Source: Streptomyces chattanoogensis
GTDB lineage: Bacteria; Actinomycetota; Actinomycetes; Streptomycetales; Streptomycetaceae
Reading direction: 5' to 3'
DNA: 64,000 nt
Assembly: GCF_001294335.1 (NCBI RefSeq)
Contig: NZ_LGKG01000151.1
Span: 42,312-106,311, forward strand
Both the position numbers and the translations under genes were made by a program. Below the pieces are notes generated by a model. That model made no database searches, had not been told where the DNA came from, and saw nothing but the letters and a program-made list of their open reading frames with translations. Within the stretch, counting starts at the first letter, position 1, and each line of letters begins with the position of its first letter. Shown here piece after piece: positions 25,702 through 35,372 of this stretch.

Positions 25702-26760
25702 ATGACCACCCACACCTCTGTCGCCGCGTACGCCGCACCCGCCCCGAAGGCTCCGCTGGAGCGGACCACCATCCCGCGCCGCGAGCTGGGTGCCCACGAC
25801 ATCCTGATCGATATCAAGTACGCCGGCATCTGCCACTCCGACATCCACACCGTCCGCGCCGAGTGGGGCGACGGCGGGAACTTCCCGATCGTCCCCGGCC
25901 ATGAGATCGCCGGCGTGGTCGCCGGGACGGGCTCCGCGGTCACCCGCTACCAGGTGGGCGACCGGGTCGGCGTCGGCTGCTTCGTCGACTCCTGCCGCGA
26001 GTGCGAGAACTGCCGGAACGGCCTGCAGCAGTACTGCACCGGCGAGTCCGGCAACATCGGCACGTACAACGCCGTCGGCCGGGACGGACAGCCCACCTAC
26101 GGTGGCTACTCCACCCACCTGGTCGTCGACGAGAACTACGCGCTGCGCATCCCCGACTCCATCCCGCTGGACGCCGCCGCCCCGCTGCTGTGCGCCGGCA
26201 TCACGCTCTACTCCCCGCTCGCCCACTGGAAGGCCGGCCCCGGCAAGAAGGTCGCGGTCGTCGGTCTCGGCGGTCTCGGCCACATGGGCGTGAAGATCGC
26301 GCATGCGATGGGCGCGGAGGTCACCGTCCTCAGCCAGTCGCTGCGCAAGAAGGACGACGGGCTGCGGCTCGGCGCCGACCACTACTACGCGACGTCCGAC
26401 CCGGCCACCTTCGAGGCGCTGGCGGGCTCCTTCGACCTGATCCTCAACACCGTCTCGGCCGATCTGGACATCAACGCCTACCTCGGCCTGCTGCGCACCG
26501 ACGGCACCCTGGTGCAGGTGGGCGCGCCCGAGAAGCCGCTGGCGATCGCGCCGTTCGCGCTGATCCCGGGGCGCAAGTCATTCTCCGGCTCGATGATCGG
26601 CGGCATACCGGAGACCCAGGAGATGCTCGACTTCTGCGGTGAGCACGGTCTGGCCGCGGACATCGAGGTCATCAGCGCGGACAAGATCAACGAGGCGTAC
26701 GAGCGGGTGCTGGCGAGCGATGTCCGCTACCGGTTCGTGATCGACACCGCCACGATCTGA
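25702..26760 (+). CDS. Zinc-dependent NAD(P) alcohol dehydrogenase, cinnamyl-alcohol type
   Basis: A 352-aa medium-chain dehydrogenase. The catalytic zinc site is seen in [10 protein letters not shown] and PGHEIAGVV. The structural zinc Cys cluster is [16 protein letters not shown]. The nucleotide fold is [20 protein letters not shown]. Length and motifs fit YahK/AdhC-like enzymes that reduce aldehydes with NADPH. It stands alone between the PadR gene and a terminator. Confidence 0.93.
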   Translation: MTTHTSVAAYAAPAPKAPLERTTIPRRELGAHDILIDIKYAGICHSDIHTVRAEWGDGGNFPIVPGHEIAGVVAGTGSAVTRYQVGDRVGVGCFVDSCRECENCRNGLQQYCTGESGNIGTYNAVGRDGQPTYGGYSTHLVVDENYALRIPDSIPLDAAAPLLCAGITLYSPLAHWKAGPGKKVAVVGLGGLGHMGVKIAHAMGAEVTVLSQSLRKKDDGLRLGADHYYATSDPATFEALAGSFDLILNTVSADLDINAYLGLLRTDGTLVQVGAPEKPLAIAPFALIPGRKSFSGSMIGGIPETQEMLDFCGEHGLAADIEVISADKINEAYERVLASDVRYRFVIDTATI

Positions 26761-26772
26761 GCCGCCGGAGCC

Positions 26773-26804
26773 GTGCCGGGGAGGGGCGCACCCCTCCCGG
26801 GCAC
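26773..26804 (+). terminator. Hairpin terminator after alcohol dehydrogenase
   Basis: GTGCCGGGGAGGGG - CGCA - CCCCTCCCGGGCAC forms a 14-bp stem with one mismatch, starting 12 nt after the stop codon. There is no U-run, as is common in Streptomyces. Confidence 0.7.
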
Positions 26805-26832
26805 GGGAACCCCGCCATGCAAAACTGCTGAG

Positions 26833-27450
26833 ATGAGCGCCCGAACCGCCCCAACTGCCCCTGTCTCTCGCCGTCGTACGGCCTTCGTTGCGGCAGCCGT
26901 CGCGGGCGTACTGGCCCTGAGCGCCTGCGGTTGGGGCGGCTCCGGTGGCGACGCGAGTTCCGGGGCGGGCTTCGGCCGGAGCGCGGACCGTATCGCCACC
27001 GTCCCCCCGGCCGACCGCAAGGCGGCACCCGAGCTCTCGGGGACCACCACCCGCGGCACGCGTCTGGACGTCGCCGACTACCGGGGCAAGGTCGTCGTGC
27101 TCAACGTCTGGAGCTCGACCTGCGGCCCCTGCATCGCGGAGACGCCCGGCCTCGTCAAGGTCGCCAGGAGCAGCCGGGACAAGGGAGTTCGGTTCGTCGG
27201 CATCAACACCCGGGACGCCGAGACCTCGCAGGCCACCGCGTTCGAGGAACAGCACAAGGTGCCGTATCCGAGCCTGTCCGACCCGGCCGGCAGGCTGCTG
27301 CTCCGCTTCCCCAAGGGCAGCCTCAACCCGCAGACCATCCCGTCGACGCTCGTCCTCGACCGGCACGGGCGCCTCGCCGCCCGCACCATGGGAGCGGTCG
27401 ACGAGGACACCCTGCGGAAGATGATCGCTCCCCTGGTCAAGGAGAAGTGA
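26833..27450 (+). CDS. TlpA/ResA-like thioredoxin lipoprotein
   Basis: A 205-aa lipoprotein beginning at ATG 26833. Basic residues, a hydrophobic core and the lipobox LSAC give lipid-modified Cys32. The thioredoxin fold follows: LDVADYRGKVVVLNVWSSTCGPCIAETPG with the redox CGPC pair, the TlpA-type insert DTSQATAFEEQHKVPYPSL, and TIPSTLVLDRHGRL carrying the cis-Pro. It is likely a membrane-anchored thiol reductase outside the cell, such as for cytochrome c maturation. No maturation genes are adjacent. Confidence 0.93.
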   Translation: MSARTAPTAPVSRRRTAFVAAAVAGVLALSACGWGGSGGDASSGAGFGRSADRIATVPPADRKAAPELSGTTTRGTRLDVADYRGKVVVLNVWSSTCGPCIAETPGLVKVARSSRDKGVRFVGINTRDAETSQATAFEEQHKVPYPSLSDPAGRLLLRFPKGSLNPQTIPSTLVLDRHGRLAARTMGAVDEDTLRKMIAPLVKEK

Positions 27451-27474
27451 GCCGGTCAGGGACAGGTGAACCGG

Positions 27475-29793
27475 TCAGCGGGAAGCCAGGGTGCTCACCG
27501 GGGAGCTGCCGTCCGTGTCCCTCACCCGCTCCTGTGCCCGCCGCATCCCCCGTGACGGCCACCAGCTCGCCCGGCCCAGCAGCGTCAGCGCCGCCGGCAG
27601 GATCATGACCCGGATGACGAAGGCGTCCAGGAGGACCGCCACCGCGAGGCTGAAGCCGATCTGCTTCATCTCGGCGAGGTGGAGCAGCATGAAGGTGGCG
27701 AAGACCGTCACCATCACCACGGCCGCGCTGGTCACGACCTTCGCGGAGGTGACGGTGCCCTGCAGGACGGCCTGCCGGGTCGGTACGCCGCCGAGCGCGG
27801 CCTCGCGGATCCGGCTGACGACGAAGACCTGGTAGTCCATCGAGAGTCCGAAGAGGATCACGAAGAGGAAGAGCGGCACCCGGGAGCCGATGGCGCAGGT
27901 CGCCGCCGGATCGAAGCCGAACAGGGTGCTCGCGAGGCCGTGCTGGAAGAAGACCACGACCAGACCGAACGCGGCCGCGGCGGAGAGCAGGTTGAGCACG
28001 ACGCCGATCAGCCCGAGGACGAGGGAGCGGAAGGCCACGGCGGTGAGCAGGAAGGTGAGCAGCAGCAGCATCCCCACCACCAGGGGGAGCTTCTCGTCCT
28101 GGTGGGCGAGGTAGTCGGTGTCGTGCGGCACGTCCCCGGTGACGGCGAACCGGGCTCCGGCCACCTTGCCCACGGTCGAGGGGAGATAGTCCTTACGGAG
28201 ACGGTCGAGCGAGGCGAGCGCCTCGGGAGAGCTGAGTCTGTACGGGGCGGACAGATAAAGGGTGCTGGTACGGCGGTCCGTCGAGAACCGGACCCCCGGC
28301 GCCACGTTCTCGCCACCCTTCGCACCCTTCGCACCCGCGGCATTCGCAGTGTTCTTGGCATAGAGCGGGTCCCGCTCGGTGCGGCGCACCAACTCCCGCA
28401 GTGCGCCTTCGACTTCATCGGCCTCGCCGGGCGCGGACCGGACGACGATCTGGTGCTGGATGCGCAAGTCGGGGAAGGCCGCGGTGAGCCGGTCGTATGC
28501 CTGGAGGGCGGGGATCTCACGGGACATGCTGTCCTTGTTGAGGACCCGGAGCTGCATGCCCAGGGCGGGCGCCGCCAGACCCAGCATCAGGAGGACCGAC
28601 AGGCACAGGGTGATCGCCGGGTGCTTGCTCGCCGGGCGGAGCAGCGCGCTCCAGATCCGGCCGGCCTCGGCGCCGTCCTTGGCAAGGCGCCGGGTGCCGT
28701 TCCTGGCCGCACGGCGTGCAGCGCGGCGTTCGGCGCGGCGGCCGATCGTGACCAGCAGGGCGGGCAGCGCGGTCAGCGAGCTGAGCACGGCGGCCAGCAC
28801 GACGATGATGGTGCAGGTGGCCAGGGACGAGAAGATGATGTCGGTGGCCAGATAGAGGGTGGCCGTGGAGACGATCACGGCGAAGCCGGAGACGACGATC
28901 GCCCGGCCCGAGGTGGCGGCGGCCAGCTCCACCAGGGCCTCGGGCCCGAGCCGGCCGCCCGAGCGGCCCCGTTCCTCGCGTTCGCGCTTGAGGTAGAAGA
29001 GCGTGTAGTCGACGCCGACGGCCATGCCGATCAGGATGATGATGTTCATGCCCACGCCGGCGTCGGGCAGCACATGCGAGGCGATCATCGACAGGCCGAC
29101 GGCGGCGGCGATCGAGGTCAGCGCGAGCAGCACCGGGACCGCCACCATCACGGCCGACCCGAAGACGGCCAGCAGCGTCAGCAGCGTGATCGGCAGGGTG
29201 ATCGCTTCGGAGAGCGCCAGGTCGTCGTCGCGCTGCTGGTCCACGCCGACGCTGATGGACGGGCTGCCGGTCTCCTCGATCCGTAGCGCCTGGTGGCCGC
29301 GCTGCGCCGCCGCGGTCTGCGCGGCGAGCGGCGCGACATGCTTCTGGGCGTCCGCGTCGGCGCCGTGCAGGGTCACCTCGACCCGCAGCGTGCCGCCGTC
29401 GGCCGAACGGACCGGCGGCGCGACCCGCTTGACCTCGGGCAGCCTGCGCATCCGGTCGGTGATGTCACGTACGGCGGCATCGGCGGCGGCCCGGTCCAGC
29501 GGGCCCGAGCGGGCGGAGATCAGCACCTGCTCGACCGGTTCGTGGCCCAGATGTCCCTCGGCCGCCATCGTCTCGGCGCGGCCCGCCTCGCCGGTGCGGT
29601 AGTCGTCGGCGGTGGCCTTGTGGGTGCCCATCGCGCTCCCCACACCCAGCGACAGCACCACGAACGCCAGCCATACGGCCACTCCGCGCCAGGGATGGCG
29701 GGCGCTCCAGATCGCCATCCGTACGGTGGCCGGCCGTCTGCCGGACCGTCCCCCCGGCCGCTCGGTCGGCGGCTTGTGCACAGCCACGTTCAC
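27475..29793 (-). CDS. MMPL-family RND exporter
   Basis: A 772-aa membrane protein with the two-halves MMPL plan: TM1 at about residues 35-55, a large extracellular domain, a bundle of TMs at about 195-375 (including GMAVGVDYTLFYLKREREE with the proton-relay Asp-Tyr), a second external domain, and a second bundle with LFGLSMDYQVFVVSRIREA. MMPL proteins export lipids, lipopeptides or drugs. It is divergent from the ArsR-like regulator at 29983, with a TGTAA-N8-TTACA palindrome between, so regulated expression is likely. Confidence 0.93.
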   Translation of the reverse strand: MNVAVHKPPTERPGGRSGRRPATVRMAIWSARHPWRGVAVWLAFVVLSLGVGSAMGTHKATADDYRTGEAGRAETMAAEGHLGHEPVEQVLISARSGPLDRAAADAAVRDITDRMRRLPEVKRVAPPVRSADGGTLRVEVTLHGADADAQKHVAPLAAQTAAAQRGHQALRIEETGSPSISVGVDQQRDDDLALSEAITLPITLLTLLAVFGSAVMVAVPVLLALTSIAAAVGLSMIASHVLPDAGVGMNIIILIGMAVGVDYTLFYLKREREERGRSGGRLGPEALVELAAATSGRAIVVSGFAVIVSTATLYLATDIIFSSLATCTIIVVLAAVLSSLTALPALLVTIGRRAERRAARRAARNGTRRLAKDGAEAGRIWSALLRPASKHPAITLCLSVLLMLGLAAPALGMQLRVLNKDSMSREIPALQAYDRLTAAFPDLRIQHQIVVRSAPGEADEVEGALRELVRRTERDPLYAKNTANAAGAKGAKGGENVAPGVRFSTDRRTSTLYLSAPYRLSSPEALASLDRLRKDYLPSTVGKVAGARFAVTGDVPHDTDYLAHQDEKLPLVVGMLLLLTFLLTAVAFRSLVLGLIGVVLNLLSAAAAFGLVVVFFQHGLASTLFGFDPAATCAIGSRVPLFLFVILFGLSMDYQVFVVSRIREAALGGVPTRQAVLQGTVTSAKVVTSAAVVMVTVFATFMLLHLAEMKQIGFSLAVAVLLDAFVIRVMILPAALTLLGRASWWPSRGMRRAQERVRDTDGSSPVSTLASR

Positions 29794-29839
29794 TTGCCCA
29801 GCTCCTTCGACATCACGTCGCGCCCCCCACTGGTACGCA

Positions 29840-29857
29840 TGTAAGTCGAGAATTACA
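29840..29857. promoter_or_regulatory. Palindrome between MMPL and ArsR-like genes
   Basis: Inverted repeat TGTAA-GTCGAGAA-TTACA, 46 nt upstream of the MMPL start. It is a plausible operator for the adjacent ArsR-like regulator and an A/T-rich island in GC-rich DNA. Confidence 0.55.
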
Positions 29858-29982
29858 GGTGTCTTGGGAAGCCGTCAACCGTAAGATCGTGGCGGACAGA
29901 GCGCGGCGACCTCGCTTGACAGTCCGTCCAGACATGCGAAAACCTCCGCTGACAGGCGTCCGGAACGGCAAGAAGGTGGGCC

Positions 29983-30327
29983 ATGAACAGCGAAGAGCTG
30001 CTGGCCCTGCTGTCCGCCGTGGGGCATGCGCAGCGTCTGCGGGTGATCGGCGAACTGGCCGAAGGCCGGCTGTATGTCAGCGAACTGGCCCGCCGGCTCG
30101 AAATGTCCCGGCCGCTCCTCTATATGCACCTGGACCGGCTGGAGAAGGCCGGTCTGGTCGTGGGCCGGCTGGAACTGTCCGAGGACGGCAAGGCGCTGAA
30201 GTACTTCGAGCTGGCCCCGTTCGAGCTGAAGCTGAACGTGGCCACCGTCCTCGCCGCCCTCCAGGAAGACCGGTCAGGACCGACCGACCCGCACGACCCG
30301 AACGACCGTAAGGGGACGCCTACATGA
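29983..30327 (+). CDS. ArsR-like winged-helix regulator
   Basis: A 114-aa protein. MNSEELLALLSAVGHAQRLRVIGELAEG and YVSELARRLEMSRPLLYMHLDRLEKAGLV are a classic winged helix of the ArsR type. No metal-binding Cys cluster is present. Its stop overlaps the ATG of the next small membrane gene as ATGA. It is divergent from the MMPL exporter, which it may repress. Confidence 0.88.
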   Translation: MNSEELLALLSAVGHAQRLRVIGELAEGRLYVSELARRLEMSRPLLYMHLDRLEKAGLVVGRLELSEDGKALKYFELAPFELKLNVATVLAALQEDRSGPTDPHDPNDRKGTPT

Positions 30328-30560
30328 GCGGCAGCACCGTCATCCCGATCGCCATCCTCTTGATCGCCTTCACCTCGGTCGTGGCGATCGTGACCTCGTA
30401 CTTCAAGCTGCAACGACATCGGGCCGACGCCGCCGCACTGGCGGAATACCGCGAGCTCGCCGCCCAGGTCACGGCCGGTCAGCAGGCCATAGACACGCGG
30501 CTGACGGAGCTGGGCGACCGGGTGGCGGCCGTCGAGAAGCTGCTCCGTAGCGTTGGCTAG
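30324..30560 (+). CDS. Small membrane protein with coiled coil
   Basis: A 78-aa protein: one N-terminal TM helix (residues about 6-28, IPIAILLIAFTSVVAIVTSYF) then a charged heptad-like helix (QQAIDTRLTELGDRVAAVEKLL) pointing into the cytoplasm. It is translationally coupled to the winged-helix regulator. The pairing suggests that it tethers or senses for the regulator, like small membrane partners of PadR/ArsR proteins. This is inference. Confidence 0.8.
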   Translation: MSGSTVIPIAILLIAFTSVVAIVTSYFKLQRHRADAAALAEYRELAAQVTAGQQAIDTRLTELGDRVAAVEKLLRSVG

Positions 30561-30865
30561 TTTCTCCCCACGCTTCCGCTGCGCTTTGCCTGGGCCGTAC
30601 GTTGTTGTCTGCGGCGCCGCGGTGTCTTCTCGCCGTTGCGCCCGGCGGCGGGCGGGGGTTGGTTGTCGGCCGCGGTGCCGGCCCTCCGGACTTCGTCCTG
30701 CGGTCCGTCCCCTCCCGACGGTGGGGGTGGAGGAGGCCAGTGGGGGCGCGCACGATCTGCCCACTGCTCGCACGGACGGGACTACGGACACCCCCACCGG
30801 TCTTCTCCCACCCCCAACGGGGAGGTGCCGGGCTGTAGCGGCGGAGCCGTGTAAGCCCGGTACCG
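30561..30865. other. Gene-free stretch, repeat-like
   Basis: No credible coding frame is seen. The region holds G-rich runs (GGTGGGGGTGGAGGAGG around 30719-30735), and the stretch CTTCTCCCACCCCCAACGGG/GAGGTGCCGGG near 30803-30832. The latter looks to me like a widely scattered streptomycete intergenic element that recurs in variant form at 43835-43863. Its 3' end runs into the DUF4232-like gene, whose start is unclear. Confidence 0.5.
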
Positions 30866-31441
30866 CTGCCGAACAGCCCCGCGCAGCGGCAACCAGCCCG
30901 CCGCAGGCGCACCCTCATCGCGGCCGCCGGGCTGGGCCTCACCGCCTGCCAGGACGGCGGCGGCAGCCGGGCCCACGACAGGCCGCGGCCCTCCGCCGCA
31001 TCCCGGCTCCCGGCACCGGCGCCGGGAGCCGCCTGCACTCCCGAGATGCTCCGGTTCCATGCCCGTACGGTCCGGCACCGGACCCACCGCCTGCTCCTGA
31101 GCGTCACCAACAACTCCGACAGACGGTGTGATTTCGCCGCCCAGCCGTACCCGCTCCTGCGGCTCGGCGTCCGGCAGCGGGCCGTCGCCCCGGCGATCGG
31201 GCCCAGTAACCCGGGCACCGTCGTCACCCTCGCCCCAGGCCACACCGCCTTCGCCGGGATCACCACCTCCGACGGCACCCGCGCCCGCCGGGAGCGGATC
31301 TCCCAGTTCGGCCTCGCGCTGGCCCGCCACACCGTCCCCTGCCAGGTCGGCCTGGACAGCGGCCCCGCGGTCCGCGTGGATCCGCAGACCGCCAGGGTCA
31401 CCTACTGGCAGACCCGTCGCGCGGCCGCCCTGAAGTGGTGA
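30866..31441 (+). CDS. DUF4232-like lipoprotein, start uncertain
   Basis: From about 30866 one frame reads LPNSPAQRQPARRRR, then a hydrophobic stretch ending in the lipobox LTAC, then a Ser/Pro linker. A DUF4232-type domain follows: CTPEMLRFHARTV, LLSVTNNSDRRCDF and GHTAFAGITTSD, with Cys pairs that probably form disulfides. No ATG, GTG or TTG opens this frame between the stop at 30836 and the signal peptide; only CTG 30866 is available. The gene may use CTG, have lost its start, or contain a base error just upstream. The coding part itself looks intact. Confidence 0.6.
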   Translation: MPNSPAQRQPARRRRTLIAAAGLGLTACQDGGGSRAHDRPRPSAASRLPAPAPGAACTPEMLRFHARTVRHRTHRLLLSVTNNSDRRCDFAAQPYPLLRLGVRQRAVAPAIGPSNPGTVVTLAPGHTAFAGITTSDGTRARRERISQFGLALARHTVPCQVGLDSGPAVRVDPQTARVTYWQTRRAAALKW

Positions 31442-31627
31442 CCCCACCGAACAATCGCCCGGACACCCGGGCCCGCACTCACCCGATCGTGCCTATTTCC
31501 GATGGGCCGAAGAGGGGCCCGCTGCAGGGCCATCACCCATGATCACTCCTGTTTTGCGGCTATTGATCGCCTTTACTCCCGACTCGCATGGCTGCGCCCG
31601 CAGTCGCTGGCCCGGTAGGCTTTCCGT

Positions 31628-31942
31628 GTGATCTTCAAGCGCATCGGAAATGGGCGGCCGTACCCCGACCACGGCCGGGAGAGCACCCGCCAGTGGGCGG
31701 ACGTCGCCCCGCGCCCGGTACGCCTCGACCAGTTGGTGACGACCAAGCAGCAGCTCGACCTCGAGACGCTGCTCGCCGAGGACTCGACGTTCTACGGCGA
31801 CCTCTTCGCGCATGTCGTGAAGTGGGACGGCGACCTCTACCTCGAGGACGGGCTGCATCGCGCCGTGCGCGCCGCCCTCCAGCAGCGCCAGGTGCTGCAC
31901 GCCCGGGTGCTCGAACTGGACGGCAGCCCTGCGGCGGACTGA
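31628..31942 (+). CDS. Conserved hypothetical protein (VapB-like annotation in relatives)
   Basis: A 104-aa protein from GTG 31628: IFKRIGNGRPYPDHGRES, then ADVAPRPVRLDQLVTTKQQLD and FAHVVKWDGDLYLEDGLHRA. I remember very similar proteins in most Streptomyces genomes, sometimes labelled VapB-family antitoxin, but no toxin gene is next to it. It precedes the LytR_C gene on the same strand. Confidence 0.75.
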   Translation: MIFKRIGNGRPYPDHGRESTRQWADVAPRPVRLDQLVTTKQQLDLETLLAEDSTFYGDLFAHVVKWDGDLYLEDGLHRAVRAALQQRQVLHARVLELDGSPAAD

Positions 31943-32095
31943 CGCCGCCCCCCCTTGCCGTAGCCCCCGGCCGTACCGTCATGCCGTACCGCAATACCGT
32001 ACGACCCTGCCCTTATTGACCTGTTCGGGTTGCCTTGTACACCACCGGCTGATCGTTTAGTAGGCATGGACCGCGGCCCGCACTACGCTGCGGGC

Positions 32096-32749
32096 ATGAG
32101 CATGCTGACGCCCCCGGGCATGGGCGGTAAGAAGTACCGCATCACGGGCGACAGGTACCCGCGGATGCGCCGTCCCCGACACCGTCGCCGGATCGTCCTC
32201 ACCCTGCTGGCCGGGGCCTGCGCCCTCGGCCTGGTCGGCTGGGGTTCCCTGCAGCTCATCGATGTTTTCGGCGGCAAGGCCGGTACGGCCCAGGCCGCCC
32301 CGGGCAAGAAGAAATGCAAGCCCGAGGAGGCGGCGGAGCAGGCCCGGGCCAAGGCCGCCGCGCGGAAGGCCCTGCCCAAGCCGGGCACGCTGACCGTCAA
32401 CATCCTCAACGCCACCCCGCGCAGCGGACTGGCCAAGCGCACCGCCGAGGAGCTCGAGAAGCGCGGCTTCAAGATCGGCAAGGTGGGCAATGCCCCGGCC
32501 GGCTACGACAAGCAGGTCAAGGGCACCGGGATAGTGCTGGGCCCCAGGGCCGCCGCGCAGGGCCCGCTGAAGGTGCTCGGCACCCAGCTCAAGGGCGCCG
32601 AGCAGAAGACCGACAACCGCAAGGGCACCGATATCGACCTGATCATCGGCAGCGGCTTCAAGGAGCTGACCACGGCGAAGGACGCCGAGAAGGCCGTGGC
32701 CGAGCTGGCCAGGCCGGCCCCGCGGCCCGCCCACCCCGCCACCTGCTGA
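32096..32749 (+). CDS. LytR C-terminal-domain membrane protein
   Basis: A 217-aa protein starting at ATG 32096. A basic N-terminus (RMRRPRHRRR) precedes one TM anchor (about residues 35-58, IVLTLLAGACALGLVGWGSL). Outside lies a Lys/Ala-rich linker and a LytR_C domain: LTVNILNATPRSGLAKRTAE, GIVLGPRAAAQGPLKVL and TDIDLIIGSGFKEL. The catalytic LCP domain of full LytR proteins is missing; such stand-alone domains are thought to act at the cell wall. A strong terminator follows. Confidence 0.88.
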   Translation: MSMLTPPGMGGKKYRITGDRYPRMRRPRHRRRIVLTLLAGACALGLVGWGSLQLIDVFGGKAGTAQAAPGKKKCKPEEAAEQARAKAAARKALPKPGTLTVNILNATPRSGLAKRTAEELEKRGFKIGKVGNAPAGYDKQVKGTGIVLGPRAAAQGPLKVLGTQLKGAEQKTDNRKGTDIDLIIGSGFKELTTAKDAEKAVAELARPAPRPAHPATC

Positions 32750-32767
32750 CGGCTCCGGCAGCACGCA

Positions 32768-32803
32768 CTCGGGCCCCTCGCCGATCGCGGCGAGGGGCCC
32801 GAG
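32768..32803. terminator. Strong bidirectional hairpin terminator
   Basis: CTCGGGCCCCTCGCC - GATCGC - GGCGAGGGGCCCGAG, a perfect 15-bp stem between the convergent LytR_C and upp genes. It can stop transcripts from both sides. Confidence 0.88.
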
Positions 32804-32822
32804 TGGTGATCGGGGACGGCTG

Positions 32823-33458
32823 CTAGCCGGCCGTGCCGTACATCCGGTCGCCCGCGTCGCCCAGGCCGGGCACGATGTAGCGGTCCTCGTTGAGCCGCTC
32901 GTCGACCGCCGCGGTGACCACCGTCACCGGCGAGCCGGCCAGCTCCTTCTCCATGACCTCGACGCCCTCCGGCGCGGCCAGCAGACAGATCGCGGTGACA
33001 TCGTCCGCACCGCGCTTGATCAGCTCGCGGATCGCCGCGACCAGCGTGCCGCCGGTGGCCAGCATCGGGTCGACGACATACACCTGGCGGCCCGAGAGGT
33101 CGTCGGGCATCCGCGTGGCGTAGGTGTGCGCCTCGTAGGTCTCCTCGTTGCGGACCATGCCCATGAAGCCGACCTCGGCGGTGGGCAGCAGCCGGACCAT
33201 GCCCTCCAGCATGCCCAGACCGGCCCGCAGGATCGGTACGACCAGGGGGCGCGGGTGCGAGAGCCGTACGCCGGTGGTCGCCGTCACCGGGGTCTCGATG
33301 TCGACCTGTTCGGTGCGCACATCACGGGTGGCCTCATAGGCGAGCAGGGTGACCAGCTCGTCGGCGAGCCGCCGGAAGGTGGGGGAGTCGGTGCGCTTGT
33401 CGCGCAGAGTGGTGAGTTTGTGCGCCACCAGCGGGTGGTCGACGACGTGGATCCGCAT
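32823..33458 (-). CDS. upp: Uracil phosphoribosyltransferase
   Basis: A 211-aa enzyme from ATG 33458 that converts uracil and PRPP to UMP in pyrimidine salvage. The PRPP site [18 protein letters not shown] and the uracil-site end [16 protein letters not shown] are both seen, and the start [15 protein letters not shown] is typical. The frame extends upstream but without homology. It is divergent from a small gene at 33576 and convergent with LytR_C. Confidence 0.97.
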   Translation of the reverse strand: MRIHVVDHPLVAHKLTTLRDKRTDSPTFRRLADELVTLLAYEATRDVRTEQVDIETPVTATTGVRLSHPRPLVVPILRAGLGMLEGMVRLLPTAEVGFMGMVRNEETYEAHTYATRMPDDLSGRQVYVVDPMLATGGTLVAAIRELIKRGADDVTAICLLAAPEGVEVMEKELAGSPVTVVTAAVDERLNEDRYIVPGLGDAGDRMYGTAG

Positions 33459-33575
33459 GACAACGACAGTAACCGAGCCGCGGAGCCCCGACGCCCACCG
33501 TGCAGGCGCCCGGTAGCGGACCCGGGTCCGGCGGTGCACTGGCGGCGGACCCCCGGATGGGTGGATGGTGGGCAG

Positions 33576-33788
33576 GTGCCCGACCGTCAGCCGCCCGACG
33601 AGGTGCCCGGCGCCGGTCCCGCCCCCGGGGGCCTCGACCCCGAGAGCGAGGCGGCCCGCCGCAGGCGCCGGGCGCAGTTCCTGCGTGAGCTGCATGAGGC
33701 CAAGGCGCTGCGGGACCGCGTCCAGCCGCGCCGGGCGCGGGCCGCGCGGATGCGCCAGGCCCTGCGGATGCGCACATTCCGCTGGTAA
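33576..33788 (+). CDS. Small basic hypothetical protein
   Basis: A 70-aa frame from GTG 33576. The first 25 residues are Pro/Gly-rich. The rest is strongly basic and helical: [20 protein letters not shown] then [20 protein letters not shown] believe similar short proteins sit at this place in other Streptomyces. Function is unknown; nucleic-acid binding is a guess from charge only. Confidence 0.6.
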   Translation: MPDRQPPDEVPGAGPAPGGLDPESEAARRRRRAQFLRELHEAKALRDRVQPRRARAARMRQALRMRTFRW

Positions 33789-34009
33789 GTGCCGCTGGTA
33801 ATTGCCCGCGCTGCCTCGGCCGTCCGCGCCCTGCGCACCCGTTCGCGCTGCGGCACGTGAGCGACATCTCTCACAACCTCCGCACGACGCAGCGCCGAAG
33901 ACCCCGCGCGAACGCGATGTTTCTGCCACGATTCCGAAGGGGCGGGACCCGCGGCGCGGCAGCGTCGCCCCCGCCCGGCCCGGACGTTATGACAGGTGGG
34001 AGAGGCACG

Positions 34010-35136
<1,127 letters not shown>

Positions 35137-35218
35137 CCCCCGTCGGCGCCCCGGCGCCCCGGGGGCCATCAGTAATCCGATTTCGGCGCACGGCCCCCCT
35201 TGGGCTAAGCTCTCTCTC

Positions 35219-35303
35219 GGTAGCGTGTCCGAGCGGCCGAAGGAGCTCGCCTCGAAAGCGAGTGTGGCGCAAGTCACCGAGGGTTCAAATCCCTCCGCTA
35301 CCG
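35219..35303 (+). tRNA. tRNA-Ser(CGA)
   Basis: An 85-nt class II tRNA. Acceptor arms GGTAGCG and CGCTACC pair. The anticodon stem CTCGC/GCGAG carries loop CTCGAAA with anticodon CGA. A long variable arm and the T-loop GGTTCAAATCC are present. Discriminator base G; no encoded CCA. Confidence 0.95.
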
Positions 35304-35309
35304 CTTCTG

Positions 35310-35345
35310 AACCGCCCCGACCTGCACAGACAGGTCGGGGCGGTT
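35310..35345. terminator. Terminator after tRNA-Ser
   Basis: AACCGCCCCGACCTG - CACAGA - CAGGTCGGGGCGGTT, a perfect 15-bp stem followed by CGTTTTCG. It also lies just beyond the end of the convergent DUF4132 gene. Confidence 0.9.
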
Positions 35346-35372
35346 CGTTTTCGTCCGGCCCGGTCGGCCTCG

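Noticed and set aside
27679..29286. 535-codon open frame on the plus strand
   Set aside because: Antisense shadow of the MMPL gene; extreme Gly/Asp/Gln composition.
35219..35303. Integration site of a mobile element in tRNA-Ser
   Set aside because: No integrase and no second copy of the tRNA 3' end were seen nearby; the tRNA is followed by a normal terminator.
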